Shown here: in pieces, positions 10,006-20,222 of the stretch
How positions within the stretch are numbered: position 1 is the first letter of the stretch
How the letters are laid out: every line of letters starts with the position of its first letter
Assembly: GCA_938092205.1 (NCBI GenBank)
Contig: CALKMW010000008.1
Coordinates: 1 to 52,021 of the forward strand
DNA from: an uncultured Pseudomonadales bacterium
GTDB lineage: Bacteria; Pseudomonadota; Gammaproteobacteria; Pseudomonadales; Porticoccaceae
DNA length: 52,021 nucleotides
Direction: 5' to 3'
Made by a program: the position numbers and the translations under genes
The notes under the pieces: model-generated
Told to the model about the DNA's origin: nothing
Databases searched by the model: none
Seen by the model: only the letters and a program-made list of their open reading frames with translations

Positions 10006-11043
10006 ATGGACCAGCCAGAAAAAAAATCTTTTTTTGATCGATTTAAGCGCAATAATTCAGAGTCAGAAGTCAGTAGCGCTACTGCAAATACCGATCAGGC
10101 AGATTCTGGTGCGACAAAGCCCGCTCAGACCTTTTTGGGGCGAATGCGCAAGGCGCTGGCGCGAACTAGCAGTGGTTTTGGCAGCCTATTTCTGGGTAAA
10201 AAAGTCATTGACGCAGAAATTTTAGAAGAGCTAGAAACGCTCTTGCTAGTTGCCGATGTTGGTATTGAGGTAACTGAATCGATAATTAAAGAGCTTACCG
10301 AGCAAGTGCAGCGCAATCAGTTACAAGATGGCGCCGCACTGCATTCGGCGCTTAAGACATTGCTACATGCCAAATTGCAGCCCTGTGAAATGCCGCTGAA
10401 CACAGAATCAAATAATGGGCCCTTTGTTATATTGGTTGTGGGGGTAAACGGCGTTGGCAAAACAACCACCATTGGCAAAATAGCCAATCGTTTAAAACAG
10501 CAGGGGCAGTCAGTATTGCTAGCTGCAGGCGACACATTTAGAGCAGCTGCGGTAGAGCAATTGCAAGCCTGGGGCGAGCGTAACCAGGTACCAGTTGTTG
10601 CTCAGCACACCGGGGCAGACAGTGCCTCGGTTATTTTTGATGCCATTCAGGCCGCCAAAAGTCGTGGTATTGATGTAGTAATTGCTGATACCGCCGGAAG
10701 GCTGCATAACAAAGCCAACCTTATGGAAGAGTTAGAAAAAGTTAAGCGCGTGGCGGGCAAGCTAGATGACACTGCCCCGCACGAGGTGCTGCTAGTATTA
10801 GATGCGGGAACCGGACAAAATGCTGTGGCTCAAATGAACCAGTTTAATCAATCAGTAGGCGTTTCCGGCATCGCCTTAACCAAATTAGATGGCACCGCAA
10901 AAGGGGGGGTTATTTTCGCCCTAGCCGAACAGTTCTTAACCCCTATTCGCTACATTGGCGTGGGTGAGGGCCAAGAAGATCTTCAAACTTTTGTTGCTAG
11001 CGATTTTATTGAAGCACTAATGGGCACTGAGCAGAGCGAGTAA
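10006..11043 (+). CDS. ftsY: Signal recognition particle receptor FtsY
   Basis: 345 aa; NG-domain GVNGVGKTTTIGKIA, DTFRAAAVEQLQ, DTAGRLHNKANLMEEL, TKLDGTAKGG. Confidence 0.97.
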   Translation: MDQPEKKSFFDRFKRNNSESEVSSATANTDQADSGATKPAQTFLGRMRKALARTSSGFGSLFLGKKVIDAEILEELETLLLVADVGIEVTESIIKELTEQVQRNQLQDGAALHSALKTLLHAKLQPCEMPLNTESNNGPFVILVVGVNGVGKTTTIGKIANRLKQQGQSVLLAAGDTFRAAAVEQLQAWGERNQVPVVAQHTGADSASVIFDAIQAAKSRGIDVVIADTAGRLHNKANLMEELEKVKRVAGKLDDTAPHEVLLVLDAGTGQNAVAQMNQFNQSVGVSGIALTKLDGTAKGGVIFALAEQFLTPIRYIGVGEGQEDLQTFVASDFIEALMGTEQSE

Positions 11044-11224
11044 ACAATGATTTATTTGATAGCCGCATTGAGCTATTTGACCCAAGATTAAAGGGTTCTG
11101 AGGCTATTAGCTGGCCGTTGGCAGAAATATCAAGGGCATAAACCAAGATATAAATACCATCGTAGAATAGAATGTTACCTGTAATATTTACTTGAAATCC
11201 GCAGATTAGGCACCATGTTTAAAA

Positions 11225-11236
11225 TACTGCTATAAT
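11225..11236 (+). promoter_or_regulatory. Extended -10 promoter candidate for rpoH
   Basis: TGCTATAAT (TGnTATAAT; TATAAT at 11231-11236), about 30 nt upstream of the rpoH ATG. Confidence 0.5.
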
Positions 11237-11265
11237 GGGCGGCTGAGACAAGAGTTTTTTTAAGT

Positions 11266-12120
11266 ATGAGTAATTCACTTCAAACAATGGACTGGATGAG
11301 TCCTGGCGCTAACCTGAATGCCTACATTCAGGGGACTGCCTCTGTGCCCATCTTATCTTTGGATGAAGAGCGCTCGCTTGGTGAAGCGCTGTACTATGAA
11401 GGCGATCTTGAGGCCGCACGCCGTATGGTTATGGCGCATCTTCGTTTTGTTGTGCATATCGCGCGATCTTACAATGGTTATGGGTTACCGCTGGGTGATT
11501 TAATCCAAGAGGGTAACGTTGGCCTAATGAAGGCAGTTAAGCGTTTCAATCCTGAAAAAGGCGCACGTTTGGTGTCTTTTGCTGTGCACTGGATCAAAGC
11601 AGAGATTCATGAATTTATTCTTCGCAACTGGAGAATCGTTAAAATTGCCACGACAAAATCACAGCGCAAATTGTTCTTCAACCTTCGCGGCGCCAAGAAG
11701 CAGTTGCAATGGTTGTCTGCAGATGAAGCCAAGGCTGTTGCGGATGATTTAGGTGTTGAAGTTAAAGATGTTATGGAAATGGAAAAGCGCCTCGCGGCCC
11801 ACGATACATGTTTTGACGCGCCGGACGATGACGATGACGAAAAAACTGCCTATGCACCGGCACTTTATCTCGAAGATAAAAGTGCAAACCCTGCTGAGCA
11901 GATTGAAAATCAAGATTTTGAAAATGATAGCAACGCGCGACTTGGGTTAGCCGTTCAGGCCTTAGACCAACGCAGCCAAGATATCCTTCAGCGCCGCTGG
12001 CTAGACGACGACAAAGCCACGCTGCATCAGTTAGCCGATGAATACGGTGTTTCTGCAGAAAGAATTCGTCAGCTTGAAAAAAACGCGATGATTAAAGTTC
12101 GTGCTGCCATGGAAGCCTAA
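11266..12120 (+). CDS. rpoH: RNA polymerase sigma-32 factor
   Basis: 284 aa; [68 protein letters not shown] (RpoH box) and C-terminal [13 protein letters not shown]. Confidence 0.98.
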   Translation: MSNSLQTMDWMSPGANLNAYIQGTASVPILSLDEERSLGEALYYEGDLEAARRMVMAHLRFVVHIARSYNGYGLPLGDLIQEGNVGLMKAVKRFNPEKGARLVSFAVHWIKAEIHEFILRNWRIVKIATTKSQRKLFFNLRGAKKQLQWLSADEAKAVADDLGVEVKDVMEMEKRLAAHDTCFDAPDDDDDEKTAYAPALYLEDKSANPAEQIENQDFENDSNARLGLAVQALDQRSQDILQRRWLDDDKATLHQLADEYGVSAERIRQLEKNAMIKVRAAMEA

Positions 12121-12141
12121 TCAATTAACGAAGAGACGTGT

Positions 12142-12181
12142 AAAAAACCGCATAGGACACTTCTAACCATGCGGTTTTTTT
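12142..12181 (+). terminator. Intrinsic terminator after rpoH
   Basis: AAAAAACCGCAT ... ATGCGGTTTTTTT. Confidence 0.8.
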
Positions 12182-12187
12182 ATACCT

Positions 12188-12565
12188 ATGAATAAATTAT
12201 TTTGGATAAAAACCGTAGCCATAAGCGGGCTACTATCGGTTGTGATCGGTGCGTTTGCTGCTCATATACTCGATGGCCTGCTATCTGCTCAACGCATGCA
12301 AACCCTAGATACTGCCGTGCAGTATCAAATTTTCCATACGCTCGCGCTACTCGGGCTTATAGGTGCTGATGACAGGTTATTAGCGGTGCGCTGGAAAAAA
12401 TATGCCGCAGGTTTTTTTCTGCTGGGTATGATTCTTTTTTGTGGCTCTTTATACATGCTTATTGCCACTAATATTTCAAAATTTGCCATAATCACGCCTG
12501 TGGGTGGCATATCATTTATGATGGGCTGGATAATGTTGCTACTAGCCGCAATAAGAGAAAAATAG
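12188..12565 (+). CDS. DUF423 family inner membrane protein
   Basis: 125 aa; GAFAAHILDGLLS, QYQIFHTLALL and ITPVGGISFMMGW motifs of the DUF423/YgdD family. Confidence 0.88.
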   Translation: MNKLFWIKTVAISGLLSVVIGAFAAHILDGLLSAQRMQTLDTAVQYQIFHTLALLGLIGADDRLLAVRWKKYAAGFFLLGMILFCGSLYMLIATNISKFAIITPVGGISFMMGWIMLLLAAIREK

Positions 12566-13255
12566 ATGGAAATTAAGCCAGAGTATCGGGATAAAACTAT
12601 TCGCAGCTTTGTGGTGAGAGCTGGTCGTATGACTAAGGCGCAACGCAGTGCCTTCGAATTAGGTTGGGATGCCTATGGTCTTCGATTGGCTGATGGCGCT
12701 ATAGATCTGGATACTGTGTTTGGGCGCAATAACTCCAAGGTTGTTGAGATCGGTTTTGGTATGGGCGGCTCGTTACTTGAAATGGTAGAGACACAACCAG
12801 ATACCGATTTTATCGGTATAGAGGTACATCCTCCCGGTGTTGGCAGCTTGATTAATGCCGCTCAAGAAAAAAACATTAGCAATCTTAAAGTGTATCTTGC
12901 CGATGCAACCGATGTGCTTAATGAATGCTTTGCCGATGGCAGTTTAGATAGAGTACAAATTTATTTTCCTGACCCATGGCACAAAAAAAAGCATAATAAA
13001 CGCCGAATTATTCAGCCAAAATTTTTACAGCTAATCCGAAAAAAATTACGTATCGGCGGTATTGTGCATATGGCCACTGACTGGCAGCCTTACGCCGAGC
13101 AAATGCTGGAGTTAATCGTTGAGGCAGATGGCTTTAAAAATATGGCCGAAGACTATGTGCCAAGACCTGATTTTAGGCCTTTGACAAAATTTGAGCGGCG
13201 CGGTGAAAGGTTAGGTCACGGAGTCTGGGACCTTATGGCTGAAAGACTACTATAA
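12566..13255 (+). CDS. trmB: tRNA (guanine46-N7)-methyltransferase
   Basis: 229 aa; VVEIGFGMGGSLLEM, FIGIEVHPPGVGSLI, IYFPDPWHKKKHNKRRI. Confidence 0.97.
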   Translation: MEIKPEYRDKTIRSFVVRAGRMTKAQRSAFELGWDAYGLRLADGAIDLDTVFGRNNSKVVEIGFGMGGSLLEMVETQPDTDFIGIEVHPPGVGSLINAAQEKNISNLKVYLADATDVLNECFADGSLDRVQIYFPDPWHKKKHNKRRIIQPKFLQLIRKKLRIGGIVHMATDWQPYAEQMLELIVEADGFKNMAEDYVPRPDFRPLTKFERRGERLGHGVWDLMAERLL

Positions 13256-13369
13256 TTGTTGTTTTATAGGTTTCGGCGGGCAAAGAAGAACTATTTTAGA
13301 TTTTTTTAGTCATACAAATAGCCTAAACTAATCGTTAGGAAATTTAAATTTAATTATTGGGAAAAAAAG

Positions 13370-14110
13370 ATGAAAAAAATTAGCTTGATTTCAATCATTG
13401 CATTAGGCGTTTCAGCCTGTGGTCACGAGAATGCAACTGAGGCAGAGGTAGCGGTAATTGATACGCAGGACCAAAAGGTAAGTTACCTAATGGGTATGGA
13501 AAACGGTAAGGGTATTGGCTCTACCGGTATTGATTTAGATCTTGCAGCTTATCAGCAGGGTTTTGCCGATGGCGCGGCTAAGCTGGAATCAAAGCTTAGC
13601 GAGGAAGAAACTAGCGCCGCGATTCAGGCATTCCAGCAACAGATGATGGCTAAGCGTGAAGAGATGCAGAAGGCCGAGCGAGAAGCTGCCGAGCTTGAAT
13701 CAGGAGCTAACTTAGAAGAAGGCACAGCCTTCCTTGAAGCCAACGGCGCTAAAGAAGGCGTTGTAACTACAGAGTCAGGCCTACAATACAAAATTATTAC
13801 TGCGGGTACTGGTGCTAAGCCCTCTAAAGAAAGTACAGTTGAAGTACATTATGCGGGAAAGCTGTTAGATGGTACTGAGTTCGATAGCTCGATTAAGCGT
13901 GGTGTGCCTGTGAAATTTGGCGTTACACAGGTTATTCCTGGTTGGACTGAAGCCCTTCAGCTAATGCCCGAAGGATCGAAGTGGGAGTTATATATTCCTG
14001 CAGATTTGGGTTATGGTGCCGGCGGCCAAGGGCCGATAGGACCAAACTCAGTATTGATATTTGAAGTAGAATTGCTGACGGCCGATGTATCAAAGGCTAA
14101 CAAGGACTAA
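13370..14110 (+). CDS. FKBP-type peptidyl-prolyl cis-trans isomerase, probable lipoprotein
   Basis: 246 aa; signal peptide with lipobox-like GVSAC, FKBP N-terminal domain, [43 protein letters not shown]. Confidence 0.93.
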   Translation: MKKISLISIIALGVSACGHENATEAEVAVIDTQDQKVSYLMGMENGKGIGSTGIDLDLAAYQQGFADGAAKLESKLSEEETSAAIQAFQQQMMAKREEMQKAEREAAELESGANLEEGTAFLEANGAKEGVVTTESGLQYKIITAGTGAKPSKESTVEVHYAGKLLDGTEFDSSIKRGVPVKFGVTQVIPGWTEALQLMPEGSKWELYIPADLGYGAGGQGPIGPNSVLIFEVELLTADVSKANKD

Positions 14111-14128
14111 TTTATCCTTTATGCAATT

Positions 14129-14157
14129 AAAAGCCCCGTTAAAACGGGGCTTTTTTA
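14129..14157. terminator. Intrinsic terminator between the FKBP gene and rsd-like gene
   Basis: AAAAGCCCCGTTAAAACGGGGCTTTTTTAT; A-run on one side and T-run on the other suggest it is bidirectional. Confidence 0.85.
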
Positions 14158-14177
14158 TATCAGTGTAAAAATGTTTT

Positions 14178-14678
14178 TTAATTGATAGGCTTTTTGGAAA
14201 TTAGTACCTGCTGATAATGGGCACTGTGCAAAATATTGACCATATTATCTTCAATTTCAAATCTTTGAGCCATATTTTCGCCCAAATTAGACAGGTCATT
14301 TGTCAGTGAAGACAGGTCGTCGGTGGCCAAATATTTGTCATTAAAGTCTAATAAAAGATCAGTTAGATTATAGATGGCGGGCAGAAGTTTTTTACCGGAG
14401 GCTAAAGCCTCGGCATCGTTAAATAGGTGACCTTCATTGATAAGCTGCTCAAAAATTTCAAAATGTCCCTCTGAAATATAATCAACTAATTGCTGGCAAA
14501 AGATTTGTAATAGCTTGCCTTGAGCAGGATCTTCCTCGTGAAAATCCTTGACCTTGCTGAGCTCACAAAAGGTAATAAGAAGCACTCGGCGAGCTTCAAG
14601 CCAATGCTTTAATCGTTCATGCGCCCAAGGCCAAAATTCATTTGGCTGTAAATTTTTATCTTCCATAAAACATTCCAT
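14178..14678 (-). CDS. Rsd/AlgQ-family anti-sigma70 regulator
   Basis: 166 aa; HWLEARRVLLITFCEL and FCQQLVDYISEGHFEIFEQL match the Rsd/AlgQ pattern. Confidence 0.82.
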   Translation of the reverse strand: MECFMEDKNLQPNEFWPWAHERLKHWLEARRVLLITFCELSKVKDFHEEDPAQGKLLQIFCQQLVDYISEGHFEIFEQLINEGHLFNDAEALASGKKLLPAIYNLTDLLLDFNDKYLATDDLSSLTNDLSNLGENMAQRFEIEDNMVNILHSAHYQQVLISKKPIN

Positions 14679-14797
14679 AATCCATAGTATTTATCACAGC
14701 TTACTCTTTTTAACATAAGAAAGGAAAATTTTTATGTACTAGCCAATAGCTGCTTTTTGTTAGAAATGTTTTGGCTTAAAGGCATTAATTTTATAAA

Positions 14798-15292
14798 TTA
14801 TGCCTTTCGGGTGAACTGAAGAATTCCCACTAGGGCATAGCCGATAAAGGCAATTAAAACCCATCCGGGCATGCTAATTCCCAATAGTTGCCACTGTACT
14901 TCGGCACAGTTGCCATCGCCGCGTAACAGGTGAGACAGCGCTTCAGATAAAGAGAAAGCATCAAATAAATAATCAACGGGTACGCCGCAGGCAGGTACCT
15001 GATCCTCAGGTAGGCTTTGAAGCCACAGTTGTTTTACAGAAAAATAGCCACCAATCAACGCCATAAGCGTAGACAGGCTGGCGTAGATCTTTTGCCCATA
15101 TTGCCCGGGGTTATGCAGTGCAGCGATTGCGCAAATAACTGCGATGGCGATAACGAATACACGCTGGGTGATGCACAGATAGCAGGGCTCTAAAAGCAAA
15201 TGATTTTGGAAATAAAACACAGCAATAACAATTAACAATGCCCCAGAAAGGCTTTGCAGGATATTAAGGGCTCTATGATTTGCAAGCTGCAT
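14798..15292 (-). CDS. dsbB: Disulfide bond formation protein B
   Basis: 164 aa, 4 TM segments; LEPCYLCITQRVF (CxxC), second Cys pair in PACGVP/GNCAEVQWQLLGISMPGW. Confidence 0.93.
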   Translation of the reverse strand: MQLANHRALNILQSLSGALLIVIAVFYFQNHLLLEPCYLCITQRVFVIAIAVICAIAALHNPGQYGQKIYASLSTLMALIGGYFSVKQLWLQSLPEDQVPACGVPVDYLFDAFSLSEALSHLLRGDGNCAEVQWQLLGISMPGWVLIAFIGYALVGILQFTRKA

Positions 15293-15353
15293 ATTTTTTT
15301 CCTAATACAATGGCTGGCTAATTGTATCTTATTTGATTGTTTTACCAATTAGT

Positions 15354-16931
15354 TTATGAGGATTTCCAGTACTCAGATAAAAATTGATCAAATGAAATCT
15401 GGTCACTGTCTTCTTGTGCCGCCTGCTGAAGATGTGACTGCCGCGCAAGATCGGAATAATGTGCGGTTACTGCCTGATCGGGGCGGGCACTTTGAAAGAA
15501 TCGCCGGTGTTCTTGCGCCTTACGCATGGCCATTCTGAAGTACGTTTCATTGTTGCTCTGCATTTCACCTAGCATAGCGGCAGATGGAGTAATGCTAGGG
15601 TTCTCGATAGCTGACTGCATATGGCGAAGAGCAGACAAATATTGATTATTACCATTATGTGCAGCATCCAATTGTTCAGCTACTGGCTGCATTTGTAGCA
15701 GCAGGTCTGCACCCCATTCTCGAAGGTTTTGCTCTTTACTATCACGACAAAGATTAAGCTCAGGATCGCGCCCTTGATAAACCGTGCGCAACATATTTTC
15801 TGATAGCGCTAAAGATTCAGCGCTAGTGGTCTGCACACTGTCAGAAAACAAGCAAAATAGCAGGAAAGTATCTAGGAAGCGGATGGTTTGCGCGTCTATA
15901 CCGCAGGCAAGCATTGGATTTACATCCAAGCATCGAACCTCAATATATTCAACGCCGCGATGCTCTAGAGCTTGGAGGGGCGTCTCGTCTGGTGTTGCAG
16001 TGCGCTTGGGTCGAATAGCGCTGTAAAATTCGTTCTCAATCTGTAAAAGGTGAGTATTGAGTTGCTTGTAGTTGCCTTGATCGTCTTTAAGTCCAATTTC
16101 ATCATAGGGCTGGTAGGGCTTAGCTAGGGCATCACGTAGGGTTGTCACATATTCTTCCAGGCTATTGTAAGAAATATCCACAGAGCATTGCGCCTGACTT
16201 TGATAGCCTAGATCCCCCATCCTTAACGAGGTTGCGTAGGGTTGGTGAAGGCTGTGACTGTCACTGCCTACAGGGCTTAAGCGATGGTCTCGATTGGCTA
16301 CAAAGCTTCTGCAAACAGCAGGTGCTGAGCCTAAAAGATAAAGCAACAGCCAAGCATAGCGACGAAAATTGCGAATTAGTTGAAAGTACCCCTCGGACTT
16401 AAAATCCTGTAACGACTGAGTATTCTGTTGTTGTTGCTGAAGCTCAATCCATAGCTCGTCAGGCACAGAAAAATTGTAATGAATTCCCGCAATAGTTTGC
16501 ATAGATCGACCGTATCTATGGCCTAAGCCCAGTCGGTATACTTGCTTCATGATGCCTATATTTGAACAGCCATATTTCGCTATTGGAATTTGCTCATCAG
16601 CCCCTAGCTGGCAAGGCATACTGCTCGCCCAAAGTAATTCTTCGCCAATATGGCGATAAGTAAATCGATGAATATCATCCAGCTCGGCAAGCACTTGCTC
16701 AATTGAGCAAGAGGGAGCGGTAATAAATTCTAATAAAGCCTCAGAATAGTCCGTGGTAATTGACGGATGTTTTAAAGCCGAACCCAATGCTTGCGGGTGA
16801 GGTGAATTTGCAATATGCCCGCTTGGCGAAACTCGCAGGCTTTCTTTTTCAATGCCGCGAACAATACCCCGCAAATGTGCGATTGCATGTGGATTTTCAA
16901 ATAATGCCAAGCGATCAGTCAAAGATGCCAT
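15354..16931 (-). CDS. gshA: Glutamate--cysteine ligase
   Basis: 525 aa; RGIEKESLRVSPSGHIANSPHPQALGSALKHPSITTDYSEALLEFIT, IAGIHYNFSVPDELW, EYIEVRCLDVNP. Confidence 0.97.
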   Translation of the reverse strand: MASLTDRLALFENPHAIAHLRGIVRGIEKESLRVSPSGHIANSPHPQALGSALKHPSITTDYSEALLEFITAPSCSIEQVLAELDDIHRFTYRHIGEELLWASSMPCQLGADEQIPIAKYGCSNIGIMKQVYRLGLGHRYGRSMQTIAGIHYNFSVPDELWIELQQQQQNTQSLQDFKSEGYFQLIRNFRRYAWLLLYLLGSAPAVCRSFVANRDHRLSPVGSDSHSLHQPYATSLRMGDLGYQSQAQCSVDISYNSLEEYVTTLRDALAKPYQPYDEIGLKDDQGNYKQLNTHLLQIENEFYSAIRPKRTATPDETPLQALEHRGVEYIEVRCLDVNPMLACGIDAQTIRFLDTFLLFCLFSDSVQTTSAESLALSENMLRTVYQGRDPELNLCRDSKEQNLREWGADLLLQMQPVAEQLDAAHNGNNQYLSALRHMQSAIENPSITPSAAMLGEMQSNNETYFRMAMRKAQEHRRFFQSARPDQAVTAHYSDLARQSHLQQAAQEDSDQISFDQFLSEYWKSS

Positions 16932-16942
16932 ATTATTCCTAG

Positions 16943-17245
16943 CTAAGCCGCATTAGGTGAGTTATCGGAAATAATAATGTTACCCTTTGAGTCGACTTTG
17001 CAGGCAGTTACCTTGGCGCGCAGTTCAATATCCTTGGCATTAAGCTCAATCAGTTTATTAAGCGCAATATCCTGATGCTCGGAATTAAAAAGGGGATTAT
17101 TTTTTTCGTGGGCAGTCCAGGTTAAATCTTTGCCGAGAACACGGCCGTCAGACATTTGTAAGATATATCGAACCATATATTTGCCGTGACAGTACCATTT
17201 GATTAATGAATATTTTAACCCATAGGCGCTAGGGATAAAAAGCAA
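16943..17245 (-). CDS. Small hypothetical protein (start may be 17176, MVRYILQMSDGR)
   Basis: ORF with plausible coding composition between gshA and the MFS gene on the same strand; family not recognised. Confidence 0.6.
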   Translation of the reverse strand: MLFIPSAYGLKYSLIKWYCHGKYMVRYILQMSDGRVLGKDLTWTAHEKNNPLFNSEHQDIALNKLIELNAKDIELRAKVTACKVDSKGNIIISDNSPNAA

Positions 17246-17260
17246 ATTAGTACCATAAGA

Positions 17261-18601
17261 TTAATTTAGATTAGCCCAGCGCTTAAAGCGGCGAACAAAA
17301 ACCGGCTCCAAATAGAAGATTGTTCCCATAAAAATGAGGTTTAGAAATGCAAGAATTAAAAAGAACTGAGGAATACTCCAGCCCAGATAGCTCAAAAAGA
17401 ACATGCCCAAAAGACTGCCTGAGACCATAAATAAGGCGCTAAAAATATTATTGACCGAAATGACTCGAGCTCGGGTTATGCCATCAGTATTACGCTGAAT
17501 CATGGCGTAAATTGGCACAATAAATAGGCCGCCAAATATGCCAATAAACAGCAAATCTACAACAACCCTCAAGCCGGCAGACATAGATAAAAAAGCTAGG
17601 GGTAATACCGTGTCACGGGAAGAATTAATCGCCGCATAGGCAGTCGAAGAAAAATATAAATCTATCGCAAAAAGGCTAAGGCCTAATACCCCAATGGGCA
17701 CTAATCCCGGCTCAACTTGACCTCTTGATAGTCGGTTGCAGCAAAGAGAACCCATAGCCACGCCAATAATAAATGCCCCTAACAAAACTGAAATCAGTTT
17801 CGGGTCGCCGCCTAATATAGACACGGAAAAATTAGGCACCTGAGTTAAAAAACAGGCACCATAAAGCCAGAACCATGAGCATGAAAAGATACAGTAGAAA
17901 ACGGTTTTATTGTGTTTGGCTAAGCGGTAATTAACAGCAGTTTCTCGAATAGGGTTGAATGGCACCCTATGTGCGTTAGGTGTTTTTTCTGATGGGGCGT
18001 TGGGGATTTGGCAACTGCTAAGCCAGCCAATAATGGCCACTAATACAATCAACGCACCCAATTGCATTGGACCCTGCGGCTCAGTCACCAGCCAGCCGCC
18101 AATTAGGGTGCCGAGCAAGATAGATACAAAGGTGCCCATGCCAACCTGCGCATTGGCTGCTAGTAATTCATTGTCGCTTATATGCTGGGGAATAATGGCG
18201 TATTTGAGAGGCCCAAAGAACGCAGATTGAACGCCCAGTAAAAATAGCACCAACAACATAAGGTTAATATTTTCCTGCCATAGGGAAAAAAAGCCCATTA
18301 GCATCAGAACGATCTCTGCAAATTTAATACGACGAATCAGGTAGGCTTTATCAAAATGGTCGGCAAGATGGCCTGCCAAAGTAGAAAATAGAAAAAACGG
18401 CAAGATAAATAAGCCTGCTGCCAGGTTGGTGATAAAGTTGGTGTTGTTGTTATCGGCGGCTCCAATAGCGGTGCTAACGACTATAACTAACAGGGCATTT
18501 TTAAACAGGTTATCATTAAGCGCCCCAAGAAATTGGGTGATAAAAAGCGGTAGAAACCGTCGCTTAGTAAAAAGATGAAATTGACCCCTGTTATTGTCCA
18601 C
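17261..18601 (-). CDS. MFS transporter, LplT-like (lysophospholipid transporter family)
   Basis: 446 aa; FLPLFITQFLGALNDNLFKNALLVIV and GVQSAFFGPLKYAIIPQHISDNELLAANAQVGMGTF are characteristic of LplT/Aas-linked MFS proteins. Confidence 0.85.
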   Translation of the reverse strand: MDNNRGQFHLFTKRRFLPLFITQFLGALNDNLFKNALLVIVVSTAIGAADNNNTNFITNLAAGLFILPFFLFSTLAGHLADHFDKAYLIRRIKFAEIVLMLMGFFSLWQENINLMLLVLFLLGVQSAFFGPLKYAIIPQHISDNELLAANAQVGMGTFVSILLGTLIGGWLVTEPQGPMQLGALIVLVAIIGWLSSCQIPNAPSEKTPNAHRVPFNPIRETAVNYRLAKHNKTVFYCIFSCSWFWLYGACFLTQVPNFSVSILGGDPKLISVLLGAFIIGVAMGSLCCNRLSRGQVEPGLVPIGVLGLSLFAIDLYFSSTAYAAINSSRDTVLPLAFLSMSAGLRVVVDLLFIGIFGGLFIVPIYAMIQRNTDGITRARVISVNNIFSALFMVSGSLLGMFFLSYLGWSIPQFFLILAFLNLIFMGTIFYLEPVFVRRFKRWANLN

Positions 18602-18695
18602 TTTTGGCCTCTAAGGCAAAGTTATTATCATAAGTACAACTTAATCTTCTCGCTCGAGCTATGCAAGCGTAAAAGCAGTTTATAGAACTGATAAT

Positions 18696-20177
18696 CTATG
18701 ATTGGCTGGGGGTGTTTATACCTAATTCCTGCCAAAGGTCATCAATACGCTGTTTAACCTCAGTGTCCATTTTAATCGGCTCACCCCATTCGCGATTAGT
18801 TTCGCCTGGCATTTTATTGGTCGCATCAAGCCCCATTTTTGAGCCAAGACCGGAAACAGGCGAAGCAAAATCGAGATAGTCTATTGGTGTGTTATCGATC
18901 ATAACCGTATCGCGCGTGGGATCCATGCGGGTGGTAATTGCCCAAATAACATCCTCCCAATTGCGAATATCAATATCCTCATCGGTAACAATAATAAATT
19001 TAGTGTACATAAATTGGCGCAAAAATGACCATACACCCATCATTACGCGCTTGGCATGTCCGGGAAATTGCTTCTTCATACTGACCACAGCCATGCGATA
19101 GGAGCAGCCCTCAGCAGGCAGATAAAAGTCAGTGATTTCAGGGAACTGCTTTTGCAAAATTGGCACAAACACCTCATTCAGTGCCACGCCTAAAATTGCT
19201 GGCTCATCGGGCGGTCTGCCAGTGTAAGTACTGTGATAAATCGGCTGCTTGCGATGGGTGATACGCTCAACGGTTAGAACGGGGAAGCGTTCAACTTCGT
19301 TGTAATAACCGGTGTGGTCGCCAAAAGGGCCTTCGTCAGCTTCTTCGCCGGGCTGTAAATAGCCCTCTAATATAATTTCTGCGGTTGCAGGTACCTGAAG
19401 GTCGCTGCCTAGACATTTTACCACTGAGGTTTTTTCGCCGCGCAAAAGGCCGGCAAAAGCATACTCAGATAGGCTATCTGGAACCGGTGTCACAGCGCCC
19501 AGGGTGGTTGCGGGGTCCGCACCTAAGGCAATCGCAACTGGATAGGGTTTGCCGGGGTGCTTTATTTGCCAGTCTCTATAGTCTAAGGCGCCGCCCCGAT
19601 GTGCTAGCCAGCGCATAATCAGCTTATTTTTAGCTAGCTTTTGCATGCGGTAGATGCCTAAATTCTGTCGCTCCTTATCGGGCCCACGAGTAATCACTAA
19701 CGGCCAAGTAATAAGAGGGGCAGCATCTCCAGGCCAACAGGTTTGAATCGGAATTTGACCTAAATCAACCTCATCGCCTTCTAAAATTACTTCTTGGCAG
19801 GGGGCTTTTTTGAGGGTTTTAACCGGCATATTAAGCACCTGCTTAAAATCATGGCGCTTGTCCCAAAGATCGCGAAGGTCTTTGGGCGGTTCAGGTTGTT
19901 TTAAAAAAGCCAGTAGCTCACCAACATCGCGCAAGGCGGCGACGGACTCTTGGCCCATACCCATGGCAACCCGCTTTGGCGTGCCAAAAAGGTTGCACAA
20001 AACCGGCATTGAATAGCCTTTGGGATTTTCAAATAGCAGAGCCGGACCCTTAGCGCGCAGGGTGCGGTCGCTGATCTCAGTCATTTCGAGATTAGGGTCT
20101 ACTTCTTGCGTGATACGAACCAACTCACCCTGTTGTTCAAGGAATGCGATAAAACTGCGTAAATCAGAATGTTTCAT
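18696..20177 (-). CDS. ubiD: UbiD-family 3-octaprenyl-4-hydroxybenzoate decarboxylase
   Basis: 493 aa; [85 protein letters not shown]. Confidence 0.97.
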   Translation of the reverse strand: MKHSDLRSFIAFLEQQGELVRITQEVDPNLEMTEISDRTLRAKGPALLFENPKGYSMPVLCNLFGTPKRVAMGMGQESVAALRDVGELLAFLKQPEPPKDLRDLWDKRHDFKQVLNMPVKTLKKAPCQEVILEGDEVDLGQIPIQTCWPGDAAPLITWPLVITRGPDKERQNLGIYRMQKLAKNKLIMRWLAHRGGALDYRDWQIKHPGKPYPVAIALGADPATTLGAVTPVPDSLSEYAFAGLLRGEKTSVVKCLGSDLQVPATAEIILEGYLQPGEEADEGPFGDHTGYYNEVERFPVLTVERITHRKQPIYHSTYTGRPPDEPAILGVALNEVFVPILQKQFPEITDFYLPAEGCSYRMAVVSMKKQFPGHAKRVMMGVWSFLRQFMYTKFIIVTDEDIDIRNWEDVIWAITTRMDPTRDTVMIDNTPIDYLDFASPVSGLGSKMGLDATNKMPGETNREWGEPIKMDTEVKQRIDDLWQELGINTPSQS

Positions 20178-20222
20178 GGGGCTGGCTCGATAATTGTCAG
20201 TACATTAGTAACTGGGTGCCAA

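Noticed and set aside
11017-11215. Minus-strand open frame (..ILFYDGIYILVYALDISANGQLIASEPLILGQIAQ..) in the ftsY-rpoH gap, considered as a decayed gene or ftsEX remnant
   Set aside because: No start codon or RBS, overlaps the ftsY 3' end, and the translation does not resemble FtsE or FtsX.
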